From NCBI GenBank assembly GCA_963576725.1, contig OY755236.1, forward strand, positions 66,265,379 to 66,329,378: a stretch of DNA of 64,000 nucleotides, read 5' to 3'. The notes beneath the pieces were generated by a model, which did not search any database, was not told the origin of the DNA, and worked only from the letters and a program-made list of their open reading frames with translations. This document shows, one piece after another, positions 58,375 through 64,000 of this stretch. The DNA comes from Azorinus chamasolen (Eukaryota > Mollusca > Bivalvia > Cardiida > Solecurtidae). Numbering within the stretch: the first letter of the stretch is position 1; the number at the start of each line of letters is the position of its first letter. A program made the translations under genes and the position numbers.

Positions 58375-59057
58375 TTAAATGATGTTATAGTAAGATTCCA
58401 AACTGTCTGCCATGGCAAACATTTCCTACATCATGTTTTGTTATAAAAAATCAGTTAATCAATGTTCATAAATGTCATACAATTTGCATAAAGTAACGAG
58501 TTAACTATGCTTATATGATTATAAAGTCTGTGTCCTCACTCCTGGTCCTGAAATTATTTAAAGAATCATCCAAATCAAGTTTAAACTACACACCCAATAA
58601 GTTGGACAGTGAAAAGATGTAGCAGCTGATGAGTAAACCCTGATCAGGCTGTCTGGGTCAACATTGTTTAACAGGTTTGCTAGTCTGAATATGTTCAGCA
58701 AATTGAGAGAAAAGCAAACCCTTTTGACAATTAAGATACATGCAAGCGTAATCATTTAAACATTTCAATGTTTTAACCCTTAACTCCATAGATATGTTTT
58801 TGAATACCTTTATAAACAGAGTAAACCCTGGTTTGATGGCTCATCCTTCAGAAGCCATCTGATCAGGGTCTGTTTTGATTACTTAAGGAATTATATCGAT
58901 CTCATCTTTCTGTTTTTACCAGGGCCAAAACTTTTCTTGTTCATATGCTGTTACATTGTATAAATCTTCAGCTGATCAATATTCATATATATAATAGTTT
59001 GTGCATTAATATTCAAGGAGTAAATGGCAATACTAATACTAAGTAACAAAATGTATA

Positions 59058-59262
59058 CAGTAGAACCCCTCTAATGCGACCATTTAATGAATAAACATGG
59101 GTGTTTTTATAAGCAGGTGGTTGCTTAATGCAGGGCAAAAGTAATGCAGAAAGCTCCTCTAGGAGCTTTCTGTGTTACTTTTGTCCTGCATTAAGCTACC
59201 ACCTGCATCAAGCACCCAGAATTATACCTCTTTAAGGTGGTCGCATTAGCGGGACTTTACTG
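59058..59262. mobile_element. Pogo-like hairpin MITE (family D), copy 6
   Basis: CAGTAGAACCCCTCTAATGC to GCATTAGCGGGACTTTACTG with TA on both sides; centre AAAGCTCCTCTAGGAGCTTT. Lies upstream of the first exon seen. Further core fragments are near 8140-8225, 21560-21645, 25860-25940, 46113-46195 and 50080-50170. Confidence 0.8.
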
Positions 59263-59361
59263 TAGTTTCTTTGAAATAATAATAGTAAAAGGTTAAAAGG
59301 GCACTTCATCATAGTCCAAACTGTTACATTGTACGAGCGACAAACTCATGATAACCTATAA

Positions 59362-61640
59362 CAAGAAATGTCGACACGACATCAAATCAGGTTTTCCTTC
59401 ACTATTAACTGGTGATTTCTAAGTCCAAAGGGGCATAACTCTCAGAACTAGAAATGTGTCACAATACATGACAAATGCCCCCAAAGCAAAGCACTGACAA
59501 TATGCGTTTTGTAAGCAGGCCTGCAATATGCAACTGCAAAATGAAAGTAAAGATTGCATAGTAAGACCAAAATTTCTTTCATATTTGAGGTCAAAGGTCA
59601 AGGTCATGGCCACATGACCTACAAAAAGTATGCAACATTCCACCATGAACTCTTACACCATATTTAGTGATCCTAGCTGATTCGGTGTAGCTTTTTTGTA
59701 AATGAAGTCAAAGATCAAGGTCATGGTCACACTGACCTATAAATAGTATGCGACACTCTGCTATCCCAAGATCTACTCACAAACCATATTTGGTGATCCT
59801 AGCTGAAGTAGTGTAGAAGATATGCTCCAGACAAGCCTTTTTTTAAAATGAGGTCAAAGGTCAAGGTCATGGTCACATTAACCTATAACAAGTATGTGAT
59901 CCCAAGACAAACTCACACACCACATTTGGTGATCCTAGCTGATTCAGTAGTGTAGAAGATATGCTCCGGACATGCTTTTTTTTGTAAATGAGGTCAAGGT
60001 CACATTAACCTAAAATTAGTATGCAACACTCCGCCATCCCAAGATGAACTCACATACCATATTTGGCGATCCTAGCTGATTCGGTATAGGAGGTATGCTT
60101 CGGACGAAATTTCTTATATAAATAAAGCCCAAGGTCAAGGTCAAATTGACCTATAAATAGTATGTGACACTCTGCCATCCCAAGATGTACTCACACACCA
60201 TATTTGGTGATCATAGTTGAAGTAATGTAGGAGACATTTTCCGGACAAGCTTTTTTTGTAAATGAGGTCAAAGGTCAAGGTCACCTTGACCTATAAATAG
60301 TATGCGACACTCCGCCGTCCCAAGATGAACTCATACACCATATTTGGTGATCCTAGCTGATTCCGTATAGGAGGTATGCTCCAGACAAGTATTTTTGTAA
60401 ATAAAGCCCAAGGTCAAGGTCACATTGACCTATAAATAGTATGTGACACTCCGCCATCCCAAAATGTACTCACATACCACATTTGGTGATCCTAGCTGAA
60501 GTTGTGTAGGAGATATGCTTCTGACAAGCTTTTTTTGCAAAGGAGGTCAAAGTTCATGGTCAAGGTCACATTGACCTAAAAATAGTATGTGACACTCTGC
60601 CAACCCAAGATGAACTCACACACCATATTTGGTGATCCTAGCTGATTCCGTATAGGAGGTATGCTCCGGAAAAGTGTTTTTGTAAATAAATCCCAAGGTC
60701 AAGGTCACATTGACCTATAAATAGTATGTGACACTCCGCCATCCCAAAATGTACTCACACACCACATTTGGTGACCCTATTTGAAGTAGTGTAGGAGCTT
60801 TTGAACGCACATATCCTGTGTGAAAAGAGCGCTATATAAATGTGGTATAATAATAATAATAATAATATGCCTCGGACAAGGTTTTTTGCAAATGAGGTCA
60901 AAGTTCAAGGTCAAGGTCACATTGACCTAAAAATAGTATGTGGTACTCCGTCAAACCAAGATGAACTCACACACCATATTTGGTGATCCTAGCTGATTTC
61001 GTATGGGAGGTATGCTCCGGACAAATTTTTCTTGTAAATGAAGCCCAAGGTCAAGGTCAAATTGACCTATAAATAGTATGCGACACTCCGCCATCCCAAG
61101 ATGTACTCACACACCATGTTTGGTGATCCTAGCTGAAGAAGTGTAGGAGATATGCTCCGGACAAGCTTTTTTGTAAATGAGGTCAAAGTTCAAGGTCAAG
61201 GTCACATTGACCTAAAAATAGTATGCGACACTCCGCCATCCCAAGATGAACTCACACACCATATTTGGTGATCCTAGCTGATTCCGTATAGGAGTTATGA
61301 TCTGGACAAGTTTTTCTTGTAAATGAAGCCCAAGGTCAAGGTCAAGGTCACATAAACCTATAAATAGTATGCTACACTCCGCCATCCCAAGATGTACTCA
61401 CACACCATATTTGGTGATCCTAGCCAAAGTAGTGTAGGAGATATGCTTCGGACAAGCAAAATCTGTTAATCCGGTTAAAAATATACATGATTTTGACCTT
61501 TGACCTCTAAGTATGACCTTGACCTTTCAGCTATTGACATGGTTTTTTCATGCGACACACCGTACCGTCCATTTATGCCAAGTGATTTCACAATCCATCC
61601 ATGGAGATCTGAGTTACAGCCCGGACAAGACCGGACGGAC
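59362..61640 (+). repeat. Satellite array with AGGTCA-type units, upstream of the gene
   Basis: About twelve diverged units of roughly 150-170 bp with 'AAGGTCAAGGTCACATTGAC', 'ACACCATATTTGGTGATCCT' and 'TATGCTCCGGACAAG'. The first part opens CAAGAAATG, so it may be another HINE-like element. A SINE-like tail interrupts it near 60800-60862. No coding potential. Confidence 0.7.
60798..60864 (+). mobile_element. SINE-like 3' tail with (TAA)n
   Basis: AAGAGCGCTATATAAATG followed by GTGGTATAATAATAAT. This GCGCTATATAAA plus TAA-repeat ending is common to invertebrate SINE and LINE 3' ends. The head with a Pol III promoter is not visible, so only the tail inserted here or survived. Confidence 0.45.
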
Positions 61641-62138
61641 GCACATAAGGACTGACACATTTTTAAGTTCAATGGGGTACAACTCCAATATTAGTGAAGC
61701 CAGAGTTATGGACCTTGTGCATGACACTTCCTCTCATCATTATCTTTCTATGTATGAAGTTTCAATCCAATGGCATGAGCCATATAGGAGTTATCATCCG
61801 GACAAAACTTTGATTGTACTTTAGAGGAGAAAAGGAAAACAGTACCACTTTAATAGGCAATTGTAGCAGAAAACAATTTTTACAAACTACATTTACTTCA
61901 TGCAAAGAATTAACCCTTTCCTCCATAGAAACAACTTTGCAAACAGAATAAACCCAGATCAGATGGCTTCTGCACGATAAATAGAATCTTAGAATAGAAT
62001 CTTAAAATCTTAGATCTGATACTATACTAGTTGGCATAGTTTTGTATTCATTGTTTAATATAACAATTGATATAATTGGTTAATTAAGGGTTATAATGAG
62101 TGGAGTTTGCCATGAATATTCCTGGAGTAAAGGATTAA

Positions 62139-62311
62139 CCCATTACCTCATAGGCTATTTTTAGATCCAACCTCTGAATAAATCTACCAAAGTTTGGTAT
62201 TTTGTAGTGTGTAGTTTTTGTAGTTTTTGTAGCAAATGCTCTATTTATCGCAATGGCTTCAACAGGTGACTTTTGCAGAGGCGTCAAAAGGCGTCATTAT
62301 GAGGGAATGGG
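62139..62311. mobile_element. piggyBac-like MITE (family A), copy 12
   Basis: TTAA both sides; one half of the core palindrome is replaced by a short TTTTGTAGTTTTTGTAG repeat. It shares its left TTAA with a family B element ending at 62134. Confidence 0.82.
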
Positions 62312-62839
62312 TTAAAATTAAAGCAAATTATTCATGACTACCAACAAACAAAATTTATTTGCACATTGCGCAAGAAAAAAACACCCTCACCTGCTATAAC
62401 ACTGAAAGCCATATTCTTTCGTTTTTCTGCAAAAAGAAAACAAAACAAATATGGAGTATCCATGTACACTGTTGTACATGTTTTGTTTGCAGATGTGTAA
62501 AACAAGCATTTAGAACCAGAAAGCTCTTGTTTGCTGATTTTATGCAAAATAGTTGCCCAACCACAGCTGACAGATCACATCTGACCATATTAAGAAAAGA
62601 ATACATGTACCTGTTAAATATTCATGAACAAAATAGTTACAATGTTGTGAATGAAATATGGAAGGTGGAACATTGTAGCCATTTTAGAAAGTAAAGAAAC
62701 AGATCCTTCAAATTCCATTAGCAAACAGAGCAGACCTTGATCAGACGGCTCCTATAGGAGCTGTCTGATCTGGGTCTACTCTGTTTCCAAATGCATGAAA
62801 AAGTGTTTAAATGATCATGAGGGAAAGGGTTAAGCACCA

Positions 62840-64000
62840 TTTGATCCCTTGAAATTAGACTGACATAGTAGTAAATTGTGTAGACCCTGATCAAACTGCC
62901 CCTTCAGTAGTAGTTTGATCTGGGTCTGCTCTATTTGCCTAGTTTGTCAGCCTGAATATATTCTTTTGAGTTATTACGTTATATGCATATAAAATACAGA
63001 CAGACCTGTCCATGTACAAACTTTTACAGTGCAAACTCAAGTCGCAACTGTAAATCTGAATTGATTGATGTAATATACTGGTAGTAGCTTTTGGCATTGT
63101 AAAAATGAGAGTTAGCGGCTGGATAAAGGTTAGACAAGATTTAAGGAAGTGACCATGAGTGCATATCCACTGATATTAACTAATGGTCGATTATACAATT
63201 TGGTTAAGATTTCCTGGTTCGTTAACTAGTAAATAAAGAGCTCTAAAATCTAGCTACCAGGGAGTTTGAGGGATGGAGAGATCACACAGAGTCGCGGGTT
63301 ATAGTCTAGAGATGCGGCCAGGTCTCATGTTTCGCTAGCTATGAATTAAAGTATTAATCGGAGAAGTCACGAGTTGTTGTTTTACTACCACTATATCACA
63401 CAATACAATATATATGTAGGTCTAAAACTGTTTGCAAGCATTATTCAGCTTATAAAGAGCACTAAATTAACAACCTTTAGTATGCATGCTAAGCAGACTT
63501 TTATTAAAAGAAATATGTCTATCACATCAATTCTAAGGGAACACCATCAGCAAGTTTTATTCGGAACATACATATTTCCTTGATTTCTTTTTAAATACAA
63601 TATCACAGTGCCTTACAGATGGGATCCTGTTGAGTTATTCAGCATCTCATGTTTGCAACTGTCTTAACATTTCTACCAAAGCAAGCTATTGGTATATGGG
63701 TACATCCAATCTTTTTCATACAGTAACAGGGTATTTAAGCTAACAGTTAACCCAATAGTCATGTACAGTGGCAACTGAGCTCAGGATAGGAATGGCTTTC
63801 AGTCAGCCTATTAAGCTAACAGTTGACCCAATAGTCATATAAATGGAATGATTTTCAGTCAGCCCATTTATTCTAATTTATGATATTGATGAACATGGCT
63901 TTCAGTCAACTTGTCTGTATCAAATTTGTTAACACAGATTATTCTAATGTGTGGTATGGATGAGCATGGCTTTCAGACATCTTGTCTGTATCAAGTTTGT
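62840..64000. other. Upstream region with no exon found
   Basis: Beyond the last MITE there is unassigned AT-rich DNA. A roughly duplicated segment lies at 63740-64000 (GGCTTTCAGTCAGCC, TAAGCTAACAGTT.ACCCAAT). The missing 5' exon or promoter of the kinase gene could lie here or beyond the window; I could not identify either. Confidence 0.4.

Noticed and set aside
63374..63583. Possible upstream exon or small gene near the right edge
   Set aside because: Read on the plus strand, with no splice context, domain or codon bias; the gene here is on the minus strand.

Overview
The window looks like nuclear DNA of a bivalve mollusc. This is an inference. The supporting signs are one animal gene spread over many GT-AG introns, an AT-rich background, bivalve-style dispersed elements built on roughly 150-170 bp tandem units, and a great density of palindromic MITEs. 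I see no bacterial features, no CRISPR array and no tRNA or rRNA gene.

The only host gene I can support runs on the minus strand from about 58.06 kb down to the left edge. It is a leucine-rich repeat kinase (Lrrk, ROCO family). Twenty-four exons join without a phase conflict into 6,220 nt, about 2,072 codons. Domain order is ankyrin repeats (56.7-58.1 and 54.5-53.7 kb), leucine-rich repeats (53.6-46.9 kb), ROC GTPase (45.4-37.3 kb), COR (34.6-26.2 kb), kinase (18.5-4.6 kb) and the first part of a C-terminal beta-propeller (4.6-0.46 kb). No ARM domain is seen, and the ANK+LRR+ROC-COR+kinase layout resembles LRRK1 and insect Lrrk more than LRRK2. The gene is incomplete: the first exon here begins inside a codon, so the start lies upstream (beyond 64 kb or in an exon I could not see), and the last exon ends at a splice donor at 458, so the propeller continues to the left.

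The rest is intron and upstream DNA, mostly mobile elements. (1) Two TTAA-flanked, piggyBac-like MITE families; (2) TA-flanked, pogo-like MITEs with CAGT ends and two 1.3 kb relatives; (3) a PIF/Harbinger-like MITE; (4) Helentron/HINE-like elements that begin CAAGAG, carry tandem satellite cores and GACC/GACG microsatellites and end in a hairpin, one nested in another; (5) a 5.5 kb foldback element with 1.6 kb arms in the large COR-kinase intron, enclosing a GC-rich, gag-like relic; (6) two mariner transposase relics; (7) several minisatellites. From 58.1 to 64 kb I see only repeats and unassigned DNA.

The signals most worth checking are a 14-bp palindrome (GCTCCTATAGGAGC) at the hairpin centre of three otherwise unrelated MITE families, AGGTCA inverted repeats (spacing 3) recurring in unrelated satellite arrays, and a triplicated splice acceptor at exon 9 whose middle copy would give an immediate stop.
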